Counted from the first letter of the stretch, positions 1-8,347 are shown. The stretch is 34,949 nt of DNA from Gammaproteobacteria bacterium (GCA_027292925.1 JAPUGI010000236.1:1-34949), one strand, 5' to 3'. A program made the numbers and translations. The notes: a model not told the origin generated them from the letters alone.

Positions 1-351
1 TCCAAATGGAAGCTGGTTACCGGGTACTTGTTGGAATGAAATCTTGTCTGATAGACGCTGTTGCTCTGCGGCATTGCATGCCAGCTCGACTAGGTAGGCG
101 CCGACATCAATTCCGACGACTCGGTGTGCACCAAATCTCGACGCCAAAAGGCAAGCAGGTCCACCCGAGCCACATCCAAAGTCTAGCATGGTGCAATCTG
201 AAAAATCGGCGCCCTTCATCATCCAGTCCATAGACGCCGGACCTCCGGGGGATAAGAATCCACTCCCAAGGTCTACCTCGAGCGCGCTGATATTTCCGCG
301 GTTATATCCAACTTCCAAATGCTGTGCCGCTAACGTTAACCGAATTTTCAT
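1..351 (-). CDS. Class I SAM-dependent methyltransferase, N-terminal part (runs off window)
   Basis: This open frame is absent from the ORF track because it leaves the window at base 1. The 117 visible codons begin MKIRLTLAAQ and contain the glycine-rich SAM-binding motif I (LDFGCGSGG, about residues 60-68) and the post-I acidic strand (VVGIDVG, about 81-87). These are typical of class I (Rossmann-like) methyltransferases. The catalytic half is missing, so the methyl acceptor cannot be named. ATG at 351 is the only in-frame ATG/GTG/TTG before an upstream stop at 445-447, but no clear Shine-Dalgarno precedes it. It starts 22 nt after a possible 57-aa ORF on the same strand, so the two may be co-transcribed. 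The fold assignment is confident; the substrate is unknown. Confidence 0.8.
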   Translation of the reverse strand, partial: MKIRLTLAAQHLEVGYNRGNISALEVDLGSGFLSPGGPASMDWMMKGADFSDCTMLDFGCGSGGPACLLASRFGAHRVVGIDVGAYLVELACNAAEQQRLSDKISFQQVPGNQLPFG

Positions 352-373
352 TGATACTACTTTGTGTACGCAG

Positions 374-547
374 CTACGGCAATTTCGCTGCTTCTGGCCG
401 GACAGAGACAGGGTTGAGCCTCGTGATGCCGGACAACATGCGGTTTACGTCACTGGTACTAGGACTTTTGCGTAAATCGGAGCTTAAGCGTGAATCTTTG
501 AGCGCATCCGTAACCGCATCAAATCCCAACACCAACCAGCCCCCCAT
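374..547 (-). CDS. Possible small protein (57 aa), function unknown
   Basis: This frame is too short for the ORF track. It encodes 57 residues starting MGGWLVLGFDAV and ending in PEAAKLP. A good ribosome-binding site (AGGAG, 7 nt upstream of the ATG) and a position 22 nt before the methyltransferase start support translation, possibly as the first gene of an operon. The product has a short hydrophobic N-terminus (WLVLGF) followed by a polar, Ser/Asp/Arg-rich remainder. No family is recognised. It could also be chance coding in a leader region. The ribosome-binding site is the main argument for it. Confidence 0.4.
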   Translation of the reverse strand: MGGWLVLGFDAVTDALKDSRLSSDLRKSPSTSDVNRMLSGITRLNPVSVRPEAAKLP

Positions 548-808
548 TGCGAAGCTCCTAACGATCGGCGCTTTCTTTAGCAGTCGATCGCTATAGTTGG
601 CCGATAGTTCCCCCTGCTATGTGACGTTCAAAGGTGTATTTTTGGCTGGTATAGGGCAGTAAGCTGCGCTTTTTACTGGATTAGCAGATTGGTGTTGGAC
701 CAGCACTTACGACGCGAAGGATACATACCCACTACTATATCTGACCCATCAACTGCGTCAGAACCCCAACGTGTGTTTAGGTCGTCGTGTTCACTTCAGC
801 AGAGTAGC
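548..808. other. Intergenic region without a recognisable gene
   Basis: No convincing coding frame is seen on either strand. The plus-strand ORFs listed here lack ribosome-binding sites and family resemblance. An imperfect palindrome, GTGTTGGACCAGCAC, sits at about 692-706 and might be a protein-binding site. The region should contain the promoter of the leftward small ORF/methyltransferase unit and the 3' end of the haemoglobin transcript. Confidence 0.4.
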
Positions 809-1192
809 CTACTGTTTCTCTATAATTTCATCCCTGAGGCTATTAATAAATGCACACACATCTGCCTTTTCGGCCTCAGCAACCTCGAGTTTCTCGAGCG
901 TCCCGATACAATGTTCCATTAACAGGTCGTATTCACTATCAGTAATTCCAAGACCAACATGTGACGTCTGCATATTGCGGCCTGTATAGAAAGTAGGGCC
1001 GCCAGCCGCTTCGCACAGGAAATCCACGGTCAGTTGACGGTCCCGCCGCTTTGTATCGAGGCTGTCGGCAGCCCAATAATAGCCGATCTTTGGATCGTTC
1101 ATCAGGCGATCGCGGAATTCATCCGTGATCGCGGCAATAGCGTCATATCCTCCAAGACGTTCATACAAAGATGCTTCTGACGAATTGGACAT
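809..1192 (-). CDS. Group 1 truncated haemoglobin (paralogue 1)
   Basis: This is a 127-aa 2-on-2 globin of the trHbN group, which binds haem and small ligands (O2, NO) in the cytoplasm. It shows the N-terminal SLYERLGGYDAI signature, the glycine motif AGGP and the proximal haem-ligating His (F8) at about residue 78 in MQTSHVGLGIT. In an ungapped comparison with mycobacterial trHbN, the usual distal B10 Tyr is not conserved (Arg at the aligned position), so ligand chemistry may differ. The ORF track starts at 1210. The internal ATG at 1192 is preferred because AAGGAGG lies 5 nt before it and it makes the N-terminus exactly co-linear with the neighbouring paralogue. It is the last gene of a regulator-globin-globin cluster, separated from the second globin by 110 nt. 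Confidence 0.93.
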   Translation of the reverse strand: MSNSSEASLYERLGGYDAIAAITDEFRDRLMNDPKIGYYWAADSLDTKRRDRQLTVDFLCEAAGGPTFYTGRNMQTSHVGLGITDSEYDLLMEHCIGTLEKLEVAEAEKADVCAFINSLRDEIIEKQ

Positions 1193-1302
1193 AATCTCCT
1201 CCTTGCTCATGGATAGAATCTTCGCTAAGGCACGAAGACCTTCTTACTATAGAAGAGGAGTTTCAATTCAGGTATCCCAGAGTTCTGGGATTTTCTCTGG
1301 AT

Positions 1303-1686
1303 TTATCGGTTCTCGGCAATGACGTTCTCGATGCCTTCGACAATCGTCATGCAGTCATCCCGATCCTTCCCATGAATATCTAGGGAATCCAGGCAATCTT
1401 CGAAATGTTTGATAAAGATACCCCAGTCGCGTTCACTGATATCGAGGCCATCGTGAGCTTCCTTCATGTCACGCCCTCGATAGTAAACCGGACCACCAGA
1501 TATCTCACACAGATAATCAACAGTCAGTTGGCGCTCGGTTCGCAGACTGGTCCTCGAATGGCCTTTCCAATAGACACCTAGCTCCGGGTCGTTTTGTAAT
1601 CGCGACAACAGTTCATCAACAAATTCTGCGATGGCGTCGTATCCACCAAGGCGTTCATACAACGAGATTTCGGACGCAAGGACCAT
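1303..1686 (-). CDS. Group 1 truncated haemoglobin (paralogue 2)
   Basis: This is a second 127-aa trHb of group 1, the same length as its neighbour and co-linear with it (SLYERLGGYDAI, QLTVDYLCEISGGPVYY). The proximal F8 His is at about residue 78 in MKEAHDGLDIS. The aligned B10 position is Leu, so the distal pocket also lacks the usual Tyr and differs from that of paralogue 1. The ribosome-binding site AGGAAG lies 6 nt before the ATG and overlaps the TAG stop of the upstream LuxR gene, indicating a polycistronic message with translational coupling. The two globins have clearly diverged in sequence, so they probably do not do identical jobs. NO or O2 handling is the family expectation but is not shown here. 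Confidence 0.93.
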   Translation of the reverse strand: MVLASEISLYERLGGYDAIAEFVDELLSRLQNDPELGVYWKGHSRTSLRTERQLTVDYLCEISGGPVYYRGRDMKEAHDGLDISERDWGIFIKHFEDCLDSLDIHGKDRDDCMTIVEGIENVIAENR

Positions 1687-1696
1687 GGTGGACTTC

Positions 1697-2044
1697 CTAA
1701 ATCAGTTTGTACTTGAGGGCATACACTGTGAGTTCGACTCGATTACACGTTTTCGTCTTGGCGAAAATATTGGTCATGTGGCGTGTGACAGTATTGAGGC
1801 TGATAAACAGTTCATCAGCAATCTCAGAATTATTCTTGCCGAGGATGACCAGGCTAAGTACTTCCTTCTGGCGCGTGGTGAGTGGAGCATGAGTCTCAGG
1901 GATGGGTCTGATTCGAGAAACGATCACAGATTTAGTCTTCTGAACTAGCGATAGAATTTCTTCCCGTTCGCTTCCATGCGACTGACATTGTTTTGGCCTA
2001 TTCACGAACACCTCGACTAGGCCTTGAAGAATAAACCCTGCCAT
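1697..2044 (-). CDS. Short LuxR-type HTH transcriptional regulator
   Basis: This 115-aa protein has a C-terminal GerE/LuxR helix-turn-helix (LTTRQKEVLSLVILGKNNSEIA through SLNTVTRHMTNIF, about residues 55-95). The N-terminal 50 residues are too short for a receiver, PAS or autoinducer domain, so the input is unclear. The gene may be a minimal stand-alone DNA-binding protein or an N-terminally shortened relic. An in-frame TAG lies four codons before the ATG, and no Shine-Dalgarno is evident. It is immediately upstream of, and overlaps the ribosome-binding site of, the truncated haemoglobin genes, which makes it their likely local regulator (inference from context). Confidence 0.8.
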   Translation of the reverse strand: MAGFILQGLVEVFVNRPKQCQSHGSEREEILSLVQKTKSVIVSRIRPIPETHAPLTTRQKEVLSLVILGKNNSEIADELFISLNTVTRHMTNIFAKTKTCNRVELTVYALKYKLI

Positions 2045-2159
2045 TGGAATAAGCTAGGCGCTCAAGTTTATCGTTTTTCTGGAAGGACCGGCTGGGCACG
2101 GGCAGTGAGTAGCAGATCAAAGTAAAGAAACTAATTCAGTTTCATTCCAACTTCCTGCA

Positions 2160-3854
2160 CTAGGCTTTCCCGTCCCGGATTTCTCTCACTGCCAGTTCAC
2201 GTAGCTCACGTTTGTTAATTTTTCCGGATGCAATTCTCGGCAGGGGTTCGGTAATGATTTTGAAATAACGCGGGATCTTGAACCTCGCCACTCGCGCGTT
2301 AAGGAATGCGTTTAAATCATCAACGTCAATGGCAGACGGGGAATAAACTGTGGTACCGACTTCTTCTCCCAATCGCTCGTCGGGTACCGCGTACACTGTA
2401 GCTTCGAGAATGGCCTCATGCTCAAGCAATGCGGCTTCCACTTCAGCGCAGCCGATATTCTCGCCACCACGAATCACCAGATCCTTGATGCGATCCACGA
2501 TATACAAATACCCCTCGTCGTCGATATAGCCGACATCGCCGGTTTTGAGCCAGCCGTCGACGAAAGCTTCCGTGTTGGCTTCGGGCCGCCTCCAGTAGCC
2601 CTGGATGACTGATGTTCCGCGTACACGCAGTTCGCCGCGCTCTCCCTGGGGAAGTTCATTACCTTCTTCATCAAATGTCGCAAGGTCCAATATGGCAGAG
2701 CAGCGCCCGGAGCTGCCGGGATGATTGAGGTAGTCGTCGCCGCCAATGCCGGTGCCGATGGCGTTGGTTTCCGTCATTCCCCAGCCGGTACCAGGCATCG
2801 CTTTGCTGAAGGTATTGGCGATACCTTTCACCTGCTCCGGGGCCCGGGGAGCACCACCGCCACCGACGGTTGCAAGCGAACTCAAGTCACGGTTGGTTTT
2901 TCGCGCTACTTCTACCAGATCACCCGTCATTGCCGCGGGCGCGATGAAGGATGTTATTCGCTCTTCTTCGATAAGCCCGGCAGCCAGTCTTGCATCCCAT
3001 CGATACATAGACACGATTCGTCTTTGTGAGCGGTAGGAGTTTAATAATACGGCATGGGATCCAGTCGCATGAAACAGTGGTACTGCCAACAAGGTTGTAG
3101 GGGGGTATTCCAGAGGTTGCGGCTCAAGATTCATTGCCAACATAGCGGCCTGGCCGTCCAGCTCCCAGGAGAGTAATGCATTAATAATATTCAGGTGACT
3201 GGAAACGACCCCTTTTGGGTTGCCTGTGGAGCCCGAGGTGTAGAGTATTGTTACATCGTCGTTCGGATCTATCTGTACTGGTGGCATCTCGCAGGGTGGC
3301 ATCTTGTTAAGCAGATCCTCCAACCGGGGAATGTCATCCGGCAATGGCTTGTTCGTGCGAACCGCAATGACCTTGATTTCCAATTGATGATAGATAGGCA
3401 GCACCCGGTCCACCCGTTCCTGGTCTGCAAACAATACACATGAGCCACTATTGTCCAGGCCGTATTCCATTTCCCCGGTCAACCACAGCGAGTTCATTGC
3501 CACCGCGATGGCACCGATTGAAGTAATGGCATTGAATGCCATTACCCATTCAGGATAGTTTCGCATCGAAATCGAAACCCGATCTCCTTTCTTTATCCCA
3601 TAATCGTCCACCAGTAGTTTCGCGATCTGGCAGGATCGTTGGTAGACCTCTTCATAGGTATAGCGTTCATCTTCATAAACGAAAAATGTCACATCGCTGC
3701 GATTTTCAGAGTACAGCTCCCGAAGAGTTGCTGGTGCATTCTTGAACGCACGACAGGCGTGGCCGTACACATCTACTTCTTCAAGTTCGTAGGCCTGTCC
3801 GGGTGCCGTGAGTTGCGCCAGCGCATCGAGCCTTGTGAGTTTCCGTTCGCTCAT
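2160..3854 (-). CDS. AMP-dependent acyl-CoA synthetase/ligase
   Basis: This 564-aa member of the ANL (adenylate-forming) superfamily activates a carboxylic acid with ATP and transfers it to CoA. Visible motifs are the P-loop YTSGSTGNPKG (about residue 206), the A5 motif GWGMTETN, the A7/A8 hinge GDVGYIDDEGYLYIVDRIKD with GGENI, and the C-terminal catalytic lysine region RIASGKINKREL. The length is typical of class I acyl-CoA ligases. The substrate (fatty, aromatic or other acid) cannot be read. It starts 3 nt after the stop of the aminopeptidase P gene, so it is the third gene of an SDR > aminopeptidase > ligase operon and is probably translated by coupling. Confidence 0.95.
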   Translation of the reverse strand: MSERKLTRLDALAQLTAPGQAYELEEVDVYGHACRAFKNAPATLRELYSENRSDVTFFVYEDERYTYEEVYQRSCQIAKLLVDDYGIKKGDRVSISMRNYPEWVMAFNAITSIGAIAVAMNSLWLTGEMEYGLDNSGSCVLFADQERVDRVLPIYHQLEIKVIAVRTNKPLPDDIPRLEDLLNKMPPCEMPPVQIDPNDDVTILYTSGSTGNPKGVVSSHLNIINALLSWELDGQAAMLAMNLEPQPLEYPPTTLLAVPLFHATGSHAVLLNSYRSQRRIVSMYRWDARLAAGLIEEERITSFIAPAAMTGDLVEVARKTNRDLSSLATVGGGGAPRAPEQVKGIANTFSKAMPGTGWGMTETNAIGTGIGGDDYLNHPGSSGRCSAILDLATFDEEGNELPQGERGELRVRGTSVIQGYWRRPEANTEAFVDGWLKTGDVGYIDDEGYLYIVDRIKDLVIRGGENIGCAEVEAALLEHEAILEATVYAVPDERLGEEVGTTVYSPSAIDVDDLNAFLNARVARFKIPRYFKIITEPLPRIASGKINKRELRELAVREIRDGKA

Positions 3855-3857
3855 TGA

Positions 3858-5633
3858 CTAGATGACCCGGGTCGAACGTTCAAGCCATTGCAGATCGTCA
3901 CCCTTTAACATGGGTGACAGTTTCTCCCGTACGTCGATATGGTACTGATCTAGCCAACTGATCTCAGCTTGAGTCATCAGGTCCATATCCACTAATCGCA
4001 GATCAAACGGGGCGAACGTAATTGTCTCGAATGCCAGCATTGAATCGCCTCGAGCAACGACAATCATCAGGTTTTCGCAGCGAATGCCATAACAGTCTTC
4101 CTTGTAGTAGCCGGGCTCATTGGAGAGCACCATGCCGGGCAGCAGCTCTGCCATGGGCACTGAGGCTTTGCCTATTCTAATGGGCCCTTCATGAACGCTA
4201 AGGAAGCTGCCTACCCCGTGCCCGGTGCCGTGGTCATAGTCGAGACCTTCCTGCCACAGGAACTGCCTTGCCAACACGTCCAGTTGCACGCCGGTTGTTC
4301 CGATTGGGAATACGCAGGTCGCCAGGGCAATATGACCCTTTAACACCAGGGTAAACATGTGCCTGTGTTCGTCGCTGGGCTCTCCGATCGCGACGGTGCG
4401 GGTGACATCAGTGGTGCCATCGGAGTACTGGCCGCCTGAATCAACGAGATAGAGAGAATGCATTTCCAGTTTTGCGGGTGTGCCGTTCGTATGATGGTAG
4501 TGGCACATAGCGCCATTGGCACCTGCCGCGGAAATGGTGTCAAAAGAAAGGTCATGGATATGGGACAGTTCCCGGCGAAAGGACTCCAGTTTATCTGCCA
4601 GCGTACCCTCATCGTGCAAATTTCCAGCTGACACCTCACGTTCGATCCAGGCGAGGTAACGGGAAACGGCCGAACCGTCGCGTAGGTGGCAGTTGCGCAT
4701 ACCGGCCAGTTCAGTGGAGTTTTTCTGAGCCTTGGGTACAAGTACCGGGTCTTTCCCGGCAATTATCTCGCAGCCATATTCGATACAACGCAGCACTGAG
4801 AATGCATTTACCGTGGCTTCATCCGCGAGCACTTTCATGGACTCATTACCCAATGAACGAAGCGCTTCAACAACCTTTGATTCATCCTGGATAGCCACCC
4901 CTTCACCTACATGTTGGTGAAGATCATTGGGAATTTTTCTTGCGTCGGTAAAGAAAGTCATCTCGCCGTTTTTGTTCAGGATGGCGAAGCCAAGTAAGAC
5001 AGGCAAGTGTGGTACGTCGCTGCCACGAATATTGAGTAACCAGGCGATGGAATCCAGTTGTGTGATTAGCGCAACATCGCTACCGCTATCTTCAATTATG
5101 GTTCCGATTCGTTGTCGCTTGCTGCTGCTGTGCTCACCGCTAAATTCTTCTCCCAGCAGTATGGCAAGTCGGGGTTCGGGAGAAGGGCGGTCGATCCACT
5201 GGTTATCTATGGGATTGCTGTCAACTTCCACCAGCTCCATATTCGATGATGCCAATAAGGCGCTTGCGGATTTATAAAAGGAATAGGGATGGAGGCGCGA
5301 ATCGAAGCCCACTCGCGCTCCTTGCTCTAGCGTTTTGCTCAACCATTTAAGCGGAGGCTTTTCTATTAAATGATGGAAATCGAACAGCTTAGCAGGCACC
5401 TGCCGTTGAACCTGGATAGTATAACGGCCATCCACGAAAATAACGGCGTGTTCTTTTAGAACAATCACGACACCCGCAGAACCGGTAAAGCCGCTGATCC
5501 ATCGCAGCCTCTCGTTGTGTTCCGGAACATACTCCCCCAGGTACTCGTCCGCTCTCGGGATCAAAAATGCATCCAAATTGACTGCGGCCATTTCCGCGCG
5601 AACAGCGCCCAGTCGATCTTTTATCCCTTTCAT
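3858..5633 (-). CDS. Xaa-Pro aminopeptidase (M24B, aminopeptidase P family)
   Basis: This large cytosolic-type aminopeptidase P (about 591 aa, as in XPNPEP1-like enzymes) removes an N-terminal residue preceding proline. Two creatinase-like N-terminal domains (ADEYLGEYVPEHNERLRWISGFTGSAG) precede the pita-bread catalytic domain. The five metal ligands are visible: the two Asp in VDSGGQYSDGTTDVTRT, His in DHGTGHGVGSFLSVHEGP, and the two Glu in LSNEPGYY and GIRCENLMIV. The ORF track starts at a TTG (5645). The ATG at 5633 is preferred because it begins 1 nt after the SDR stop (TAG-T-ATG), a classic coupling arrangement. No signal peptide is seen. It is the middle gene of the three-gene operon. 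Confidence 0.95.
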   Translation of the reverse strand: MKGIKDRLGAVRAEMAAVNLDAFLIPRADEYLGEYVPEHNERLRWISGFTGSAGVVIVLKEHAVIFVDGRYTIQVQRQVPAKLFDFHHLIEKPPLKWLSKTLEQGARVGFDSRLHPYSFYKSASALLASSNMELVEVDSNPIDNQWIDRPSPEPRLAILLGEEFSGEHSSSKRQRIGTIIEDSGSDVALITQLDSIAWLLNIRGSDVPHLPVLLGFAILNKNGEMTFFTDARKIPNDLHQHVGEGVAIQDESKVVEALRSLGNESMKVLADEATVNAFSVLRCIEYGCEIIAGKDPVLVPKAQKNSTELAGMRNCHLRDGSAVSRYLAWIEREVSAGNLHDEGTLADKLESFRRELSHIHDLSFDTISAAGANGAMCHYHHTNGTPAKLEMHSLYLVDSGGQYSDGTTDVTRTVAIGEPSDEHRHMFTLVLKGHIALATCVFPIGTTGVQLDVLARQFLWQEGLDYDHGTGHGVGSFLSVHEGPIRIGKASVPMAELLPGMVLSNEPGYYKEDCYGIRCENLMIVVARGDSMLAFETITFAPFDLRLVDMDLMTQAEISWLDQYHIDVREKLSPMLKGDDLQWLERSTRVI

Positions 5634-5634
5634 A

Positions 5635-6501
5635 CTACAGATCAATGCCGAAATAGGTCTTGAATTTCTCGTTATATTCCTGGTCGCTCAAGTCTGCCCC
5701 CATTCGTACCCACTCCTCTGAAGGAACAACATGTCGGGCTGCCATTAAACCTTCTGCGTCGGCACCGACTGGCCATCGCATTTGAAAGTCATCGCTCGTA
5801 ATTGCCTCAAGGATTGTTTCAGCCACGATGTCAGCCTGTACCGCCCGCCTAAACCCTGCACCAAAAACCTTTCCGTTACGGCGCATGAGCGGCTGATACG
5901 GTGATTGTTTGTCGTAACGGGTCTGTTCAGTAGAATTTTCGAATATACTGGTCATGATCACGCCCGGCTCTATGTTCACAACTCTAACGCCAAACCGATA
6001 CATTTCATGTGCCAGCGCTTCTCCCAGACATTCCAGCGCCCACTTGGAGGCGGAATAGGCTATTTGATTCGGGGTTGCCTGCAGACCAACTGCAGATGTG
6101 ATGTTAACGATGCAGCCTGAGCCGCGCTCACGCATGTCGGGTAGTACGGCCTGTATGCATCTCACGGCCCCGAAATAGTTGGTCTCGAACATTTGTTTGT
6201 GTTCCGCCAGTGGGGTCAACTCTAACGGCGAGGCTCCACCGATGCCCGCGTTGTTAACAAGAACATCGACTGGTCCAGAACCAGCCACAGTGGCAAACGC
6301 AGAAGCTACCGAATCGGAATCGCAGATATCAAGGGACACAACTTCGATGGGTAAAGATTCTGCGGCGGCGGCTTGTTGCAGGCTTTCAGCTTTGGCTAAA
6401 TTACGCATACCTGCAAAGACCTGGTAACCGTTGCGACCCAGGTGCAGGCTCGTTGCCAGGCCGATGCCTGTGCTGGTACCTGTAACTACGGCGACTTTCA
6501 T
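5635..6501 (-). CDS. Short-chain dehydrogenase/reductase (SDR)
   Basis: This 288-aa classical SDR has the NAD(P) motif TGTSTGIG near the N-terminus, NNAG in strand 4, a catalytic Ser in NITSAVG and the YSASK catalytic Tyr/Lys pair. An extended C-terminus is compatible with fatty-acyl or retinol-type SDRs, but the substrate is not determinable. The ORF track's first residue is a TTG. The next codon, ATG at 6501, is chosen because GAGGAGA lies about 5 nt upstream. It is the first gene of the operon continuing into aminopeptidase P and acyl-CoA ligase. Confidence 0.95.
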   Translation of the reverse strand: MKVAVVTGTSTGIGLATSLHLGRNGYQVFAGMRNLAKAESLQQAAAAESLPIEVVSLDICDSDSVASAFATVAGSGPVDVLVNNAGIGGASPLELTPLAEHKQMFETNYFGAVRCIQAVLPDMRERGSGCIVNITSAVGLQATPNQIAYSASKWALECLGEALAHEMYRFGVRVVNIEPGVIMTSIFENSTEQTRYDKQSPYQPLMRRNGKVFGAGFRRAVQADIVAETILEAITSDDFQMRWPVGADAEGLMAARHVVPSEEWVRMGADLSDQEYNEKFKTYFGIDL

Positions 6502-6683
6502 CAAACTCTCCTCGAAATTTCAAACTGTCCCAGCAATGACTACAGCACAAACCTAATCACAGGCCAGGCCTGAAATACCTGTTACCAGCTCTATCGTTGG
6601 GACTCAAAACCTGGTTTCTACCATGACCGGTATGACTATTAGAAAATTAGAAGGCTGCCAGAGCGCCTGCGGCTATAAAAGAT

Positions 6684-7232
6684 CTAAAACGAAAATCCCC
6701 GCTTCATGTCATCAGGCAACATGGCAATGATATTCTGAACGGTTTGTTCGGCCGATTCGCCTGTCGTATCAATCGTGATGGAGGGGCCAGGTAGCTCCGG
6801 AATATCGAATATACTCATTGAGTCTTCCAAAAGTTGAAAATCACTTAGCTGACCCTGAGCTTTGCGTTCCGGAGTCTCGACCCGTTGTTTCAGTTCTTCG
6901 TCATCACAGGTAAGACCGACGAAAAGACCGATGTCCCCACCCTGCTTCGCCTTCTCGATGTATGCCCGGTAGTTTTCCAGCGGAATCGATGGCACATAGG
7001 TGAAAGAACAGATAATGCCATCCTCGGGTAATGCTAACGCCTGTTCGACCACAAGTTGGGTAATCTTATCTCTGAGTTCATTGAAGGTAGGTGATGAATA
7101 ACCGAAAACAGGACCCCATAAGGTCGCCAGATGATGGAAATTCAAAAAGGGGAACCCCAACTCATTGGCTAGTTCCATGGCGATGGTACGTTTGCCAACA
7201 CCAGGCACACCATGGAGGAATATCAAATGCAT
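6684..7232 (-). CDS. P-loop nucleotide kinase-like protein (AAA_33/shikimate-kinase-like fold)
   Basis: This 182-aa protein opens directly with a Walker A motif (HGVPGVGKRT, residues 8-17), as in small kinases of the adenylate/shikimate/gluconate kinase group. It has a lid-like segment rich in Arg/Lys (KQRVETPERKAQGQ) and no other recognised domain. The phosphate acceptor is unknown. GGAG about 8 nt before the ATG supports the start. The gene is monocistronic by spacing: 182 nt separate its stop from the SDR start on the same strand, and the divergent PhoH gene lies upstream. Confidence 0.8.
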   Translation of the reverse strand: MHLIFLHGVPGVGKRTIAMELANELGFPFLNFHHLATLWGPVFGYSSPTFNELRDKITQLVVEQALALPEDGIICSFTYVPSIPLENYRAYIEKAKQGGDIGLFVGLTCDDEELKQRVETPERKAQGQLSDFQLLEDSMSIFDIPELPGPSITIDTTGESAEQTVQNIIAMLPDDMKRGFSF

Positions 7233-7280
7233 AGTGGCTCCAGGGACTTATCCATTGGCTCTACTGTACCATCCCGACTG

Positions 7281-7334
7281 AAAAAGGTGTCAGATTTATT
7301 TATCCAGAAATCCCGCATATCAAGACCTGACCCT
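7281..7334. repeat. Decayed dispersed inverted-repeat element upstream of phoH
   Basis: The segment starts AAAAAGGTGTCAG and ends CAAGACCTGACCC, so its ends form an imperfect inverted repeat (GGTGTCAG against CTGACCC) around an AT-rich core. From memory, sequences of this type (GACACCTTTTT / AAGACCTGACCCC) flank REP-associated IS200-like Y1 transposases in many proteobacteria. No transposase is present here, so this would be a non-autonomous or decayed copy. Confidence 0.4.
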
Positions 7335-7479
7335 TGCTACTTTGTGAATTTTGTTTAACATCAACAACTGTAGTAGCGATTTTGCCGCTGCAAGAAGAAA
7401 GGAGTTAGTTCGAGACCTGGCGACAGCCAAAATTGTATTACTTAAGTTCATAAAAAATTTTGCAACATACAGGTTTTAT

Positions 7480-8298
7480 ATGGCTAAAAAGTCCCGAGCA
7501 CACAATTCAATTAGGAACAGTTCACTTAATCGAAAAAAACAATCAGAAGGGAGAAGAAACAAACACCAATGTAACAAACAAAAAGTACATCACCTCGAAA
7601 CTGCAGACATCTACACGCTGCATTCGAACCGAACCCACCTTGAAACTGTTTACACCACTCCAAGGTCACACTGGCCGCTTGAAGCAAAAACCGCCTCACA
7701 AAAACGATACATCTCAGCCATCAAGAATAATTGCCTTACCTTCGGGATCGGTCCCGCCGGTACCGGCAAGAGTTATTGTGCTGCAGCGCTAGCTGCGCAA
7801 GCGCTGGAAACGGGTCGGATCGAAAGAATCATTTTGACCCGTCCTGCAGTGGAAGCCGGGGAACAGCTTGGATTCCTGCCAGGAACGGTAGATGAAAAAT
7901 TCGCTGTGTATGTCGATATCTTTCGAGACATGCTAAATGAGAGACTAGGTTCTGGCGCAGTGGAGTATAACTTGCGTCATGGCAGGATTGTGGCTGCACC
8001 TCTTGCTTTCATGCGTGGTAAGACTTTTGGTGGGGATACCTTCGTGATCTTGGATGAAGCACAAAATACTTCAATCGAGCAAATGAAGATGTTCCTCACC
8101 AGGATTGGTGAGGGCTGTAAGGTCGTCGTCAACGGTGACATTCGTCAAAGTGATATCAGGGGTTCAAACGGACTGGCTGATGCTATTGATCGAGTGCGGG
8201 GTGTACCGGGTGTGCACGTGCACCGATTTGAGCGGGATGACATTGTCCGCAGTGGCCTGGTCAGGGCGCTGATTGATCGTTATGAAGCGTGCGTATGA
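7480..8298 (+). CDS. phoH: PhoH-family P-loop ATPase
   Basis: This 272-aa PhoH-type ATPase carries Walker A GPAGTGKSY (about residue 97), Walker B FVILDEAQN and the conserved segments TRPAVEAGEQLGFLPG and VNGDIRQSD. The family is linked to phosphate starvation and RNA metabolism, but the precise role is unclear. The ORF track uses TTG at 7351. ATG at 7480 (MAKKSRAHN) is preferred because it gives the usual family length and the upstream stretch has no family resemblance; the ribosome-binding site is weak either way. The N-terminal ~50 residues are strongly basic and low in complexity (KKSR, RKKQSEGRRNKHQ), suggesting nucleic-acid contact. It is convergent with msrA. Confidence 0.92.
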   Translation: MAKKSRAHNSIRNSSLNRKKQSEGRRNKHQCNKQKVHHLETADIYTLHSNRTHLETVYTTPRSHWPLEAKTASQKRYISAIKNNCLTFGIGPAGTGKSYCAAALAAQALETGRIERIILTRPAVEAGEQLGFLPGTVDEKFAVYVDIFRDMLNERLGSGAVEYNLRHGRIVAAPLAFMRGKTFGGDTFVILDEAQNTSIEQMKMFLTRIGEGCKVVVNGDIRQSDIRGSNGLADAIDRVRGVPGVHVHRFERDDIVRSGLVRALIDRYEACV

Positions 8299-8347
8299 AA
8301 TAACCAGGTGATACTGCAGGGGGCTCTTAATGTTTCACTGCGGTTCT

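Noticed and set aside
7351-7479. N-terminal extension of PhoH from TTG 7351
   Set aside because: TTG without a ribosome-binding site, outside the normal family length, and lying just after a repeat relic.
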